From CAYPGJ01 sp964638515 (GTDB lineage: Bacteria; Planctomycetota; Phycisphaerae; Phycisphaerales; UBA1924), in NCBI GenBank assembly GCA_964638515.1, contig CAZWZL010000001.1:124001-188000 (forward strand): a DNA stretch of 64,000 bases, written 5' to 3'. Numbering within the stretch: the stretch's first letter is position 1; the number at the start of each line of letters is the position of its first letter. The position numbers were made by a program, and so were the translations under genes. Under the pieces are notes generated by a model. The model had not been told where the DNA came from. It searched no databases and was given only the letters and a program-made list of their open reading frames with translations. This document shows, piece after piece, positions 50,349 to 58,777 of the stretch.

Positions 50349-53192
50349 TCACGCGCGTCGGGGGGTGGGGTCGAACGGAGGCCTGACCCGCACTTCGGGT
50401 TCCTCCTCATCCTCCTCCTCTTCTTCCTCGTCGTCCTCTTCGTCTTCCTCTTCCTCGTCCTCCCCCTCGTCGTCTTCCTCCTCCTCGTCCTCTTCGTACT
50501 CCTCTTCTTCGTCTTCTTCGTCTTCTTCGTATTCCTCGTCGTCCCCGTCCTCGGCCTCTTCTTCCTCTTCCTCTTCCCCTTCCTCTTCCTCGTCCGCGTC
50601 GAAGTCCTCGTCATCCTCGTCCGGCGCGGCCATGGTCGGCGCGACGGGCGATTCGGATTCGTCGCCGAACAGCGTCGAGGCGACGCGGGTCTCGCTCGGG
50701 GTCGGTGCGGCGGCCGCGTCCGCCGCGGCCTGCGCCTTCATCGCGCTCCACTCCTCCTGCGAGATGAGCACCTCTCGGGCCACGGAGCCCTTGTGCTCGC
50801 CGATGATCCCGGCCATGCCCATGAGCTCGATGAGGCGGCTCGAGCGCGTGTAGCCGATCGCCAATCGCCGCTGGAGCAGTGATACGGAGCCGCGCCCCGA
50901 CTCGATGATGATCTCGACGGCCTTGTCGAAGAGCGGGTCTTCCTCGGCGGCCTCGCGGAAGTTCTTCTCGGCCTCGGCCTCGGCGGTTCCGGGGCCGATC
51001 TGCACGAGCGAGCGCTCGAACGTCGGCGCCGCGACTTCTTTCATGAATCGCATCACCTTGCGGATCTCTCGATCCTCCACGAGCGTGCCCTGTGCGCGCA
51101 CGAGCTTGTGGGAGCGGGGCGAGAGGAACAGCATGTCGCCCTGGCCCAGCAGCAGCTCCCCGCCCTTCTGATCCATGACGATTCGAGAGTCCATGCCGCT
51201 GGCGACCTTGAAGCAGAGGCGCGCCGGCATGTTGGACTTGATGAGCCCCGTCACCACGTTGGCCTGGGGGCGCTGCGTCGCGAGGATCAGGTGGATCCCC
51301 ACGGCGCGGGCCTTCTGCGCGATGCGCACGATCGCGTGCTCAACCTCCTTGTGCGTGATGATGAGGTCGGCCAGCTCATCGATCACGAACACCATCCGCG
51401 GCAGCTTGCGGGGCACGCGCGCGCCCTCTTCCTCGCTGGTGATCCCCAGCCGCTCCTTGATCTCGTCCCAGCCGAGCGCGTTGTACGCGTCGATGTCGCG
51501 GCAGCCGACCTCGGCCAGCAGCTCGTACCGCTCGTCCATCTTGGTCACGGCCCACTCGAGAATGGCCGCGGCCTTGCCCATCTCGGTGACCACCGGGCAC
51601 ATCAGATGAGGGACGTCCCGGAACTGGCTCATCTCGACCATCTTGGGGTCCACCAGCACCAGCTTCAGGTCGCTGGGCTTCTTGGTGTACAGGAAGCCAA
51701 CGATGATCGCGTTCATCGCGACCGACTTGCCCGAGCCCGTCGTGCCCGCGATCAGCATGTGCGGCATCTCGGCCAGGTCGTAGACAAGCGGCTCGCCCGA
51801 CGCGTCCTTCCCCAGGAAGAGCGGGAGGCGCATCGACGCCGCCCTGTCGCACGAGGTCATCAGCTCCTTGATCCGCACCTTCTCCTTCTGAAGATTCGGG
51901 GACTCCACCCCCACCGTGTCTCGCCCCTCGGTGTTCGGCACGATGCGCACGTTCACGACCTTCAGCGCGCGGGCGAGATCCGACGAAATCGCGTTCAGCG
52001 CGGCCACCTTCGTGCCCGGCGCCAGGCGCACTTCGTAGAGCGTGATCACCGGCCCGGAGTCGATGCCCACGACCTCCCCATCGATGCGGTAGGTCCGCAG
52101 CGCTTCCTCCAGCGCCTTGGCCTGCTCGCGGACGTGCCCCTCCATCCGCTCGTTGTAGTTCTCCTCCGGGTCCTCGAGCAGATCAAGCCCGGGGAACCGA
52201 TAGCCCGTCATCTCCGGGTCCGCGTTGATCGCCTGAATGGAGTCAAGGTCTTCCTGCGTCGCGGCACGGCGGGTCTCGGCCGCGAATCGAACCGGCAACT
52301 TCGCGATCTTGGCCCGGAGCTCTTCCGGGTCGAACACCTGCGGCGCTCCGGGGGCGCCCTCGTCCTCTTCGTCTTCATCGGCATCCGCGAGGACCTCGGC
52401 GTCGTCCTCGAACTCGTCCTCCTCGAGGTCTTCGGTCTCGTCGTCATCCGCCACGGCCGGTGGGGGGGCGGATCGGGCGCCGCGCTTGGGCTCGACGATC
52501 CGCTTGTCGTCGTCGAGATCGTTGGCGCGCACCTTCGCGCGACGCCCGCGCGTTTGACGCCGGAAGAGAGCGAGCGGCCACATCACGATCGTCACGAGCG
52601 CGAGCCCCAGCCGGCGAGCGGCCTTGGCCGGCAGGAGTCCGGTCAGTGCGCGGGGGAGAAAGCCGAGCCATCGATCGAAGGCCACCATCACGCCGACCGC
52701 GCCGATCAGCCCCAGCGCGATGGCGGCGCCCAGCCCGCCGAACCGCGCGCTGAGCGCGTCGACTCCGGCAATGGCGACGAGACCGCCGGCGCCTTCGGGA
52801 GCGGAGCTCCATGTCGGCGCGACGAGCGCGTGAAAGCCCGAGGCCGCCAGGGCCACCATGATGCAGCCCACGGATCGAAGCGAGCCTTGCCCGATGGGCT
52901 GACCGGATGCGGCGATCGCCAGGAACGCCCCGCTGGAAGCCACGAGAACCCAGGCTCCCGACCCCACGATCAGAAAGAGCACATGCGCGAGCCAGGCGCC
53001 GACCGGCCCGCACCAGTTGGCGAATTCGCCCGAGCCCACCCCGGCGTGTCCGGGCGGGTCCAGCGGGCTGTACGAGGCCATGGCCGCAATGACAAAGGCC
53101 CACCCGGCGGCGACCGCCAGCCACGCCACGCGTCCCCAGAAGCGATCCGTTCCGCCCGCACTGCGCGCAACCACACTCTTCGTTCTGCCCAT
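50349..53192 (-). CDS. ftsK: DNA translocase FtsK/SpoIIIE with long acidic tail
   Basis: A 947-residue translocase that pumps DNA at the division septum. Four membrane helices lie in the first 205 residues. An acidic linker (248-278) leads to the motor: Walker A GTTGSGKS at 483-490, Walker B VFVIDELADL at 601-610 and the ILATQRPQANV region. The gamma winged-helix domain at about 752-815 reads KOPS-like sites. Residues 858-933 are almost only Glu and Asp, followed by a basic PRRA end. Such a tail after the gamma domain is unusual. ATG 53192 starts the conserved basic N-terminus. Confidence 0.95.
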   Translation of the reverse strand: MGRTKSVVARSAGGTDRFWGRVAWLAVAAGWAFVIAAMASYSPLDPPGHAGVGSGEFANWCGPVGAWLAHVLFLIVGSGAWVLVASSGAFLAIAASGQPIGQGSLRSVGCIMVALAASGFHALVAPTWSSAPEGAGGLVAIAGVDALSARFGGLGAAIALGLIGAVGVMVAFDRWLGFLPRALTGLLPAKAARRLGLALVTIVMWPLALFRRQTRGRRAKVRANDLDDDKRIVEPKRGARSAPPPAVADDDETEDLEEDEFEDDAEVLADADEDEEDEGAPGAPQVFDPEELRAKIAKLPVRFAAETRRAATQEDLDSIQAINADPEMTGYRFPGLDLLEDPEENYNERMEGHVREQAKALEEALRTYRIDGEVVGIDSGPVITLYEVRLAPGTKVAALNAISSDLARALKVVNVRIVPNTEGRDTVGVESPNLQKEKVRIKELMTSCDRAASMRLPLFLGKDASGEPLVYDLAEMPHMLIAGTTGSGKSVAMNAIIVGFLYTKKPSDLKLVLVDPKMVEMSQFRDVPHLMCPVVTEMGKAAAILEWAVTKMDERYELLAEVGCRDIDAYNALGWDEIKERLGITSEEEGARVPRKLPRMVFVIDELADLIITHKEVEHAIVRIAQKARAVGIHLILATQRPQANVVTGLIKSNMPARLCFKVASGMDSRIVMDQKGGELLLGQGDMLFLSPRSHKLVRAQGTLVEDREIRKVMRFMKEVAAPTFERSLVQIGPGTAEAEAEKNFREAAEEDPLFDKAVEIIIESGRGSVSLLQRRLAIGYTRSSRLIELMGMAGIIGEHKGSVAREVLISQEEWSAMKAQAAADAAAAPTPSETRVASTLFGDESESPVAPTMAAPDEDDEDFDADEEEEGEEEEEEEAEDGDDEEYEEDEEDEEEEYEEDEEEEDDEGEDEEEEDEEDDEEEEEEDEEEPEVRVRPPFDPTPRRA
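50394..50621. repeat. Low-complexity pyrimidine/purine tract encoding the FtsK acidic tail
   Basis: About 228 bases composed almost entirely of TCC, TCT, TCG and TTC triplets on the plus strand, which read as GAG, GAA and GAC codons on the minus strand. Such tracts are prone to slippage, so the length may vary among strains and is a likely place for assembly error. Confidence 0.85.
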
Positions 53193-53254
53193 GTCAGCGT
53201 TATCGGCTCACTCGCCCGACGCGCAACAATCGCGCGTAGGTCCCAGGCTCGGTT

Positions 53255-54424
53255 TCAAGTCGTGCATCGACGGCAGACCTCGAGGAGCCGCCGCACCTCG
53301 CCCACGACGTCGGTCCCGCCCCTCGATCGTTCGAGCACCCGCAACGTGATCGTCGCGGCTTCGGTCAGCACCGGGAACCCGTATGAGCCCCCGCTGCCCT
53401 TGATCTCGGAACATATGCGTTTGATCGATTCGAAGTCATTCTTGTGAAGCGCCTGCGAGATGTCGTTGGCCATGTTGTCGAGGTCCCGGACGAAGCTCTC
53501 AAGCAGGTCCTTCATCGCTTCGTCGGCCTGTTGCGTGCTCATGATGGCGCCGGCGCCGACGGCCAGCCCGCCCCGAAGCATCAGAAACTCCCCGAGGGCC
53601 TGGAGCAACGTGGCGGCCGTCAACGGCTTGTACACCATGGCCGAGGCGCCCGCGTCGCGCGATCGTCTGGCGGTTTCCGGCGAATCATCCGCGGTGATCA
53701 TGACCACGGGCGTCATCACCTGCGCCTCACGAAGCTTCTCTAGCACCCCGTCGCCGGTGGTGTTCTTGAGGTGATAGTCGAGCAGGATGAGGTCGAAGCC
53801 CTGAGCCGCGGTTTTGATCGCGACCTCTGCCTCGTCGACGAACTCGGCCTGCACCTCGGTGTCCTTGAGCAGGTGCGCCATCAATCGCTGGTCCGCGCGG
53901 CTGTCTTCCAGCACGAGAATCCGCCCCTGCAAGCTGGTGGGATCCACGTGCTCGAGCAAGAACGACTCTTCGGTGTCTCCCAGCGAGATGAACCCGCGAG
54001 GCTCCGTCTGTCGGTCGAACTGCACGCCCAGCTCGTGGATGTGCTTGCCCAGGTGACGGCATCGAACCACCTTCCCCTCGAGATTCTCCATCTCGCGGCT
54101 GAGCCGCTCCATGTGCACGACGATCTTCACGCCGTTGTAGACGAAACCGCCATGCAGCAGCGACATGCCGCCCGCGGACATCGTCCTCGGGGCCACAACG
54201 CACCGAACTGCCGTCCCGCCCGGGTGGTGAATAGTGGCTTCCGCGCGCCGGTTCCGGATCACCCAGCGGCGCCAATGTCGTTGCGTTGAGCCGGACTTCG
54301 ACCCCGACTCGGCCGCGTCAAGGATCTCATGCAGCTTCGCCAGCGCCGCTGCGGGCAAGCGCAGCGAATCCACGGCCTCAACGGCGGTTTCGCGCCGCGG
54401 CTTCGAAGAAGAAGACGATTCCAC
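53255..54424 (-). CDS. PilZ-like, receiver and histidine-less HPt-like three-domain protein
   Basis: A 389-residue signalling protein. Residues 50-140 have RNRRAEATIHH then SAGGMSLLHGGF, like the RxxxR and (D/N)xSxxG pattern of c-di-GMP-binding PilZ domains, though the Asp is Ser. The receiver (167-285) has acidic E173/D174, phospho-acceptor D216, T244 and K266. The C-terminal helical region (305-389) resembles HPt, but where HPt has H-x-L-K-G it reads S339-E-I-K-G, so it cannot accept phosphate on histidine. The GTG start at 54424 follows a GAGG. It lies between dut and ftsK on the same strand. Confidence 0.8.
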   Translation of the reverse strand: MESSSSSKPRRETAVEAVDSLRLPAAALAKLHEILDAAESGSKSGSTQRHWRRWVIRNRRAEATIHHPGGTAVRCVVAPRTMSAGGMSLLHGGFVYNGVKIVVHMERLSREMENLEGKVVRCRHLGKHIHELGVQFDRQTEPRGFISLGDTEESFLLEHVDPTSLQGRILVLEDSRADQRLMAHLLKDTEVQAEFVDEAEVAIKTAAQGFDLILLDYHLKNTTGDGVLEKLREAQVMTPVVMITADDSPETARRSRDAGASAMVYKPLTAATLLQALGEFLMLRGGLAVGAGAIMSTQQADEAMKDLLESFVRDLDNMANDISQALHKNDFESIKRICSEIKGSGGSYGFPVLTEAATITLRVLERSRGGTDVVGEVRRLLEVCRRCTT

Positions 54425-54472
54425 GCCTCAACTTTCGGCCCTCTCGAAGCCTGACTGAACGCGCGTTTTAGC

Positions 54473-55063
54473 TCAGAGCCCGGTTGATCCGAACCCGCCC
54501 TCTCCGCGGATTCTCGGGCCACCCCCCGACGCGGCTGCCGGGACAACTCCCACGCCGCTCCGGGTCGGCTGGCCCGGCGTCGGCGGCGGGAACGGGCGCA
54601 TCTCCACTCCGCTCCCGAGCCGACCCCCAAGTCCGAGCCCCAGGCCGATCGGGCCGTCGAGTTCCTCGACCTCGCTGATGCACGCCTGCGCCACCGACGC
54701 GACCACCATCTGGGCGACGCGCATGCCAACCTCAACGACAAACGCCTCGCGTCCCAGGTTGATCAGCGGCACGCACACCTCGCCCCGGTAGTCCGCGTCG
54801 ATCGTTCCGGGGGTGTTGGGCAGCGTGACGCCGTGCTTGCTCGCAAGGCCTGACCGCGGGCGCACCTGCGCTTCGTATCCCACCGGCAACGCCATGGCGA
54901 AGCCGCACGGAATGAGCGCGATGTGTCCCGGCTCGATCCGGATCGGAGCGTCCGGGCATGCCGCGATATCCATCCCGGCCGCGTGCGCGGTTTGGTAGGC
55001 CGGCAGCACCGCTCCCGCTCGAATGCGCTTGAAACGAACCGTCACCCGCACGCCGCCCGTCAT
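54473..55063 (-). CDS. dut: dUTPase
   Basis: A 196-residue dUTP diphosphatase that keeps uracil out of DNA and makes dUMP. The five motifs are present: AGMDIAA (29-35), PRSGLA (69-74), GTIDADYRGE (86-95), RVAQMV (115-120) and RGEGGFGSTG (186-195). The Gly/Pro-rich insertion of about 50 residues between motifs 4 and 5 makes it longer than the usual 150. The ATG at 55063 overlaps the upstream small-gene stop (ATGA); an in-frame start at 55075 is less likely. Confidence 0.95.
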   Translation of the reverse strand: MTGGVRVTVRFKRIRAGAVLPAYQTAHAAGMDIAACPDAPIRIEPGHIALIPCGFAMALPVGYEAQVRPRSGLASKHGVTLPNTPGTIDADYRGEVCVPLINLGREAFVVEVGMRVAQMVVASVAQACISEVEELDGPIGLGLGLGGRLGSGVEMRPFPPPTPGQPTRSGVGVVPAAASGGGPRIRGEGGFGSTGL

Positions 55064-55353
55064 CTCTGGCCCCACGATCCCCCCGCAACAACGCTCTCCT
55101 CGCCCACGGCGGTCACCGTCAACGATTCGACCCGCTCGGCCGCGCGATCCAACGCCTCGATCATCCGGCGCGTCGACGCGATGGCGTTCTCCATCGCCGA
55201 TCGGCCCGTCACAGCCTTGAACACATCACCGCCTCCGGACCCCTCGTCCGGCGCACCGGAAGTGGCCGACTCCAGCGACCGCAACAACTCGGTTGCCCGT
55301 TCGCGCGCGTGGCGCGTCGCTTCCATCAGACGCTCGTGACTGTTCTGGTTCAT
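55060..55353 (-). CDS. Small helical (coiled-coil-like) protein
   Basis: A 97-residue protein, MNQNSHERL and following, mostly two amphipathic helices (5-30 and 55-80) separated by a Gly/Ser-rich loop. It looks like a small oligomeric or adaptor protein; no family is recognised. The ATG at 55353 gives a start at the helical region, while a longer in-frame extension is low-complexity. Its stop overlaps the dut start (ATGA), so the two are probably cotranslated. Confidence 0.55.
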   Translation of the reverse strand: MNQNSHERLMEATRHARERATELLRSLESATSGAPDEGSGGGDVFKAVTGRSAMENAIASTRRMIEALDRAAERVESLTVTAVGEESVVAGGSWGQR

Positions 55354-55496
55354 GCACGGGTCTTTCCGGGCCGCAGAGGCCTCTCGCTCGAGTCCCTCTC
55401 CCCCCACGAATGGCCCTCTCCGACCAGCAGAGAGTTTAGCCCCCCGGCGCCTTCGCGTCTCCGGGAGTTCCGGCAAGAACCCCCTTGTTCAAGGGT

Positions 55497-55542
55497 TTAT
55501 CGACGCAAACACAGGTCGTGCTTGTGCAAAAGATGTCGATAA
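55497..55542. repeat. DnaA-box-like inverted pair in an AT-richer gap
   Basis: TTATCGACG (55497-55505) and TGTCGATAA (55534-55542, reading TTATCGACA on the minus strand) face each other, sharing an 8-base inverted core TTATCGAC/GTCGATAA. The minus copy differs from the E. coli DnaA box TTATCCACA at one position. A small hairpin CCCTTG-TT-CAAGGG precedes the left copy. The 199-base gap holds no gene. This may be a regulatory operator rather than an origin. Confidence 0.5.
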
Positions 55543-55552
55543 CTCGCGAGAA

Positions 55553-57046
55553 TCAGGCCGCCGCGGGCGCGCCGTGAACGCCCTCCCGCGGGCCGCTGCC
55601 GACGCCGGACGACCACGCACGGATGACGCGAACGACCTCGTCCTGATCAACCGCCCACCGGACGCCCGACAGTTCGTCGATCATCCGCGCGATGTCAACG
55701 CCCTCGGCGCCCCGCGACGCCCAGGCGCGCACGCCCTCCGCCGCCGTGGGACGAAGCTCCTCTGTGGCGTGCGCGAGTTCCTCATGGAGTTTCTCGCCCG
55801 GGCGCGACCCGGTGAACACGACGGGCAGCTCGCCCGGCGCGCCCTCACCAGGCTCCAGACGTCCCGTCCGGAACCCTGAGAGCCGAGGCTCAAGCCCGAG
55901 CTGGCGGACGAATCGCTCCGCCATTTCGATGATCCGCACCGGCGCACCCATGTCGAGCACGAACACATCGGCGCCCCCCGCCTCCGCTCCGGTCAACGAG
56001 CCGGCCTGAATCACCAGCGCCGCGGCTTCCGGGATCGTCATGAAGTATCTGGTCATCTCCGGATGAGTCACCGTGATCGGGCCGCCGTCCTGAGCCTGCG
56101 CCGACCAGATCGGTATCACCGAACACGCCGAGCCGAGCACGTTGCCGAATCGAACGATCGAGAACGATGTCCCGCCCGCGCCGTTCAGACTCGCGACGTA
56201 CTGCTCGGCGAATCGCTTGGTCGCCCCCATGACGTTGCGGGGATTCACGGCCTTGTCGGTCGAGATCATCACGAACCGCTCGGCCCCGCACGCGAGCGCA
56301 GCGTCCGAGATCGACTTCGTCCCGAAGACGTTGTTATTCACGGCATGAGAGGGGTGATCCTCCATCACGGTCACGTGCTTGTGCGCGGCCGCGTGGAACA
56401 CCACCTGCGGGCGAAGTCGTTCCAGCCAGCCGTGCGTTCGCTCTTCTTCCACGACGTCGTGCAGCATGGCTCGCCGACACACACCCGGAAACCGCTCCGA
56501 CAATTGCCGATCAATCTCGAAGAGCGCGTTTTCCGCCCGCTCGATCAGGCACAATTCCGATGGGCCGTACGACGCGACCGCCTTGGCCAGCTCCGACCCG
56601 ATGGACCCGCCCGCCCCCGTGATGAGCACCCTCTTGCCCTTCAGCGCGCGCTCGGCCCGCCCGCGTGCGGATTGGTCCAGCGCGCGTGGAGCCCGACCGA
56701 TCAGGCCCTGGGCGTCCAATGACGGGCCCAACGGCCCGGCCCCGCCACGCCCCGCGACCACGTCCAAGGCGGTGGGCAGCCATCGTGCCGGCACGCCCGC
56801 AGAATCGAGGCCCTCACGAACCGCTTCCCGCGCCGACCGGTGCGTCGACCCCAGACTCACGATCGCGCTGGTGGCGGCGCACGCGCTCGCCGCACGCGTC
56901 ACTTCGCCGGCAGCGACGTCCTCGCTCACGATCAACCGACCCGCGATCCCCACACCAAGCCCGCTCTCGCGCAGCCACGCCTCGGCCCCTCGGGCGCTCT
57001 CCAGAGTCCCCACCACCAAGACCTGCTCTTGCTCGTGTTTACGCAT
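55553..57046 (-). CDS. Soluble CapD/PglF-like nucleotide-sugar 4,6-dehydratase
   Basis: A 497-residue SDR of the polysaccharide_synt_2 family. The N-terminal 135 residues look like a CoA-binding-type Rossmann domain. The catalytic domain has GAGGSIG at 144-150, AAAHKHV, and STDKAVNPRNVMGATKR (262-278) with D264/K265 that replace the usual Tyr in this family. The end has the FTGSRPGEKLHEEL hallmark. The four N-terminal membrane helices usual in CapD/PglF are absent. The product would be a 4-keto-6-deoxy (or inverted) UDP-sugar. The ATG at 57046 follows GGAGAGA; longer in-frame codons upstream run across metG. Confidence 0.92.
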   Translation of the reverse strand: MRKHEQEQVLVVGTLESARGAEAWLRESGLGVGIAGRLIVSEDVAAGEVTRAASACAATSAIVSLGSTHRSAREAVREGLDSAGVPARWLPTALDVVAGRGGAGPLGPSLDAQGLIGRAPRALDQSARGRAERALKGKRVLITGAGGSIGSELAKAVASYGPSELCLIERAENALFEIDRQLSERFPGVCRRAMLHDVVEEERTHGWLERLRPQVVFHAAAHKHVTVMEDHPSHAVNNNVFGTKSISDAALACGAERFVMISTDKAVNPRNVMGATKRFAEQYVASLNGAGGTSFSIVRFGNVLGSACSVIPIWSAQAQDGGPITVTHPEMTRYFMTIPEAAALVIQAGSLTGAEAGGADVFVLDMGAPVRIIEMAERFVRQLGLEPRLSGFRTGRLEPGEGAPGELPVVFTGSRPGEKLHEELAHATEELRPTAAEGVRAWASRGAEGVDIARMIDELSGVRWAVDQDEVVRVIRAWSSGVGSGPREGVHGAPAAA

Positions 57047-57163
57047 AAGTCCGTCTCTCCGGCGACTCCGACAGCCCACGCGCGCAGCGCGAGCCCGTTC
57101 ACCCTTATCGGTCCACCGCGCCCCTCCCCTGCGTTCCCACGAAGCCTTTTTCGCCCCCGCCCG

Positions 57164-57169
57164 TAGAAT
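57164..57169 (+). promoter_or_regulatory. Candidate -10 box (TAGAAT) before metG
   Basis: TAGAAT ends nine bases before the metG ATG and the spacer contains no purine-rich ribosome-binding site. It is the clearest of the TANNNT boxes placed close to a start codon in this window. No typical -35 is seen. Confidence 0.4.
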
Positions 57170-57178
57170 CCACCCCCC

Positions 57179-58777
57179 ATGCCCGCCGAACACGCCGCCA
57201 ACCCGTTCTACATCTCCACTCCCATTTATTACGTCAACGACCGCCCACACATCGGCCACTGCTACACCACGCTCCTGGCCGACGCCGCGGCCCGCTACCA
57301 CCGGCTCCTCGGGCGAGACGTCTTTTTCCTCACCGGCACCGACGAGCACGCCGATCGCGTCGTGACCACGGGCGCCGAGCACGGCTGCACCCCCATCCAA
57401 TGGGCCGACCGCAATGCCGCCGAGTTCCAGCGGGCCTTCTCCCTCCTGAATTTCTCCAACGACGATTTCGTCCGGACGACCCAGGACCGCCACACCTCCA
57501 AGGTGCGGGAATTCATCAGCCGGCTGGAATCCAAGGGGGATGTTTACCTCGGCGACTACGAAGGCTGGTACGACGCCTCCCAGGACGAGTACCTCACCGA
57601 AACAACAGCGCGCGAGGCCAACTTCCTCTCGCCCGTCACGGGCAAGCCGCTTGCGCGTCGGCGGGAGCGCAATTACTTCTTCCGCCTCTCCGCCTATCAG
57701 GAGCGGCTCCTCAGGCACATCGAGTCCAACCCCGGCTTCATCCGGCCGGAAGCGCGCCGCAATGAGGTGCTCGGACGAATCCGGCAGGGCCTGCAGGACG
57801 TGCCCGTCTCGCGCGCCGTCGACCCCGCCGATCCCGCCTCGCAATGGGGCATCCGTATGCCCGACGACGAGCAGCACCGTGTGTACGTCTGGATCGACGC
57901 GCTCTTCAACTACCTCTCCGTCGTCGACATCCCGGACCGACGGCGCTACTGGCCCTGCAACGCGCACTTCCTCGGCAAGGACATCCTCTGGTTCCACGCC
58001 GTCATATGGCCAGCGATGCTCCTCTCGCTCGACGAGCCGCTCCCGCCCGCCATCGTCGCGCACTCCTGGTGGGTCCGCGAGGGCCGCAAGATGTCCAAGT
58101 CGCTCGGCAACTTTCTCGATCTGCCGACGCTGCTCGCGTACGCCGACGCCTACTCCCTCGACGCGCTCCGCTGGTACCTCCTCACGCAGGGCCCGCAGGG
58201 CGCGACCGACGCGGACTTCACGCACGCCCGTTTCATCGAATCCACGAACGCGGACCTGGCCAACGCGCTCGGCAACGCCGCCTCCCGCGTCTCGAACATG
58301 ATCGATCGCTATTTCGAGGCCAGGGTCCCCGACCCGCGCGGGCTCACGAGCTTTGCGGATCACGACTGGCCCGCGCTCACGAGCGCGGCCGTGGAGAACT
58401 CGGTCGCCCGCCTGCACGAGTTCGATCTTGCGGGCGCGTTCCAGTCGGCGATCGCGCTGATTCGTCGAGTCGACGGCTACATCAACGCCACCGAGCCGTT
58501 CAAGATCGCGAAAGTCCCTGCGCGGCGCGACGATCTCGCCGTCATTCTCTATCACTGCGCGCAGGCCATCCGGATCGCCGCGGCCCTGCTCCTCCCCGCG
58601 ATGCCCGAGAAGACGAGCGACCTGCTCCGTCGCTTCGCCGCCGACCCCGCCGACACCTTCGAGAACCTGACCCGCTGGGGCTCGCTCGCGCCCGGCTCAA
58701 CGATCGTCAAGGGCGATCCGCTCTTCCCACGCGCCGATCCTGACGCGCCGCCCCCGGCGCCGGCGGCAACGCCATGA
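57179..58777 (+). CDS. metG: Methionyl-tRNA synthetase
   Basis: A 532-residue class I synthetase that charges tRNA-Met. HIGH is at 24-27 and KMSKS at 304-308. The connective peptide has YEGWYDASQDEYL, lacking the zinc-knuckle cysteines of the E. coli enzyme, so this is the zinc-less form. The anticodon-binding domain follows and the protein ends without the C-terminal OB-fold tRNA-binding extension. The stop overlaps the start of the zinc-ribbon gene downstream, the first of three coupled downstream genes. Confidence 0.96.
   Translation: MPAEHAANPFYISTPIYYVNDRPHIGHCYTTLLADAAARYHRLLGRDVFFLTGTDEHADRVVTTGAEHGCTPIQWADRNAAEFQRAFSLLNFSNDDFVRTTQDRHTSKVREFISRLESKGDVYLGDYEGWYDASQDEYLTETTAREANFLSPVTGKPLARRRERNYFFRLSAYQERLLRHIESNPGFIRPEARRNEVLGRIRQGLQDVPVSRAVDPADPASQWGIRMPDDEQHRVYVWIDALFNYLSVVDIPDRRRYWPCNAHFLGKDILWFHAVIWPAMLLSLDEPLPPAIVAHSWWVREGRKMSKSLGNFLDLPTLLAYADAYSLDALRWYLLTQGPQGATDADFTHARFIESTNADLANALGNAASRVSNMIDRYFEARVPDPRGLTSFADHDWPALTSAAVENSVARLHEFDLAGAFQSAIALIRRVDGYINATEPFKIAKVPARRDDLAVILYHCAQAIRIAAALLLPAMPEKTSDLLRRFAADPADTFENLTRWGSLAPGSTIVKGDPLFPRADPDAPPPAPAATP

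Noticed and set aside
50345..50882. Low-complexity open frames opposite the FtsK tail (Ser-rich and Phe/Leu-rich)
   Set aside because: They are by-products of the repeated GAG/GAA codons read on the other strand.
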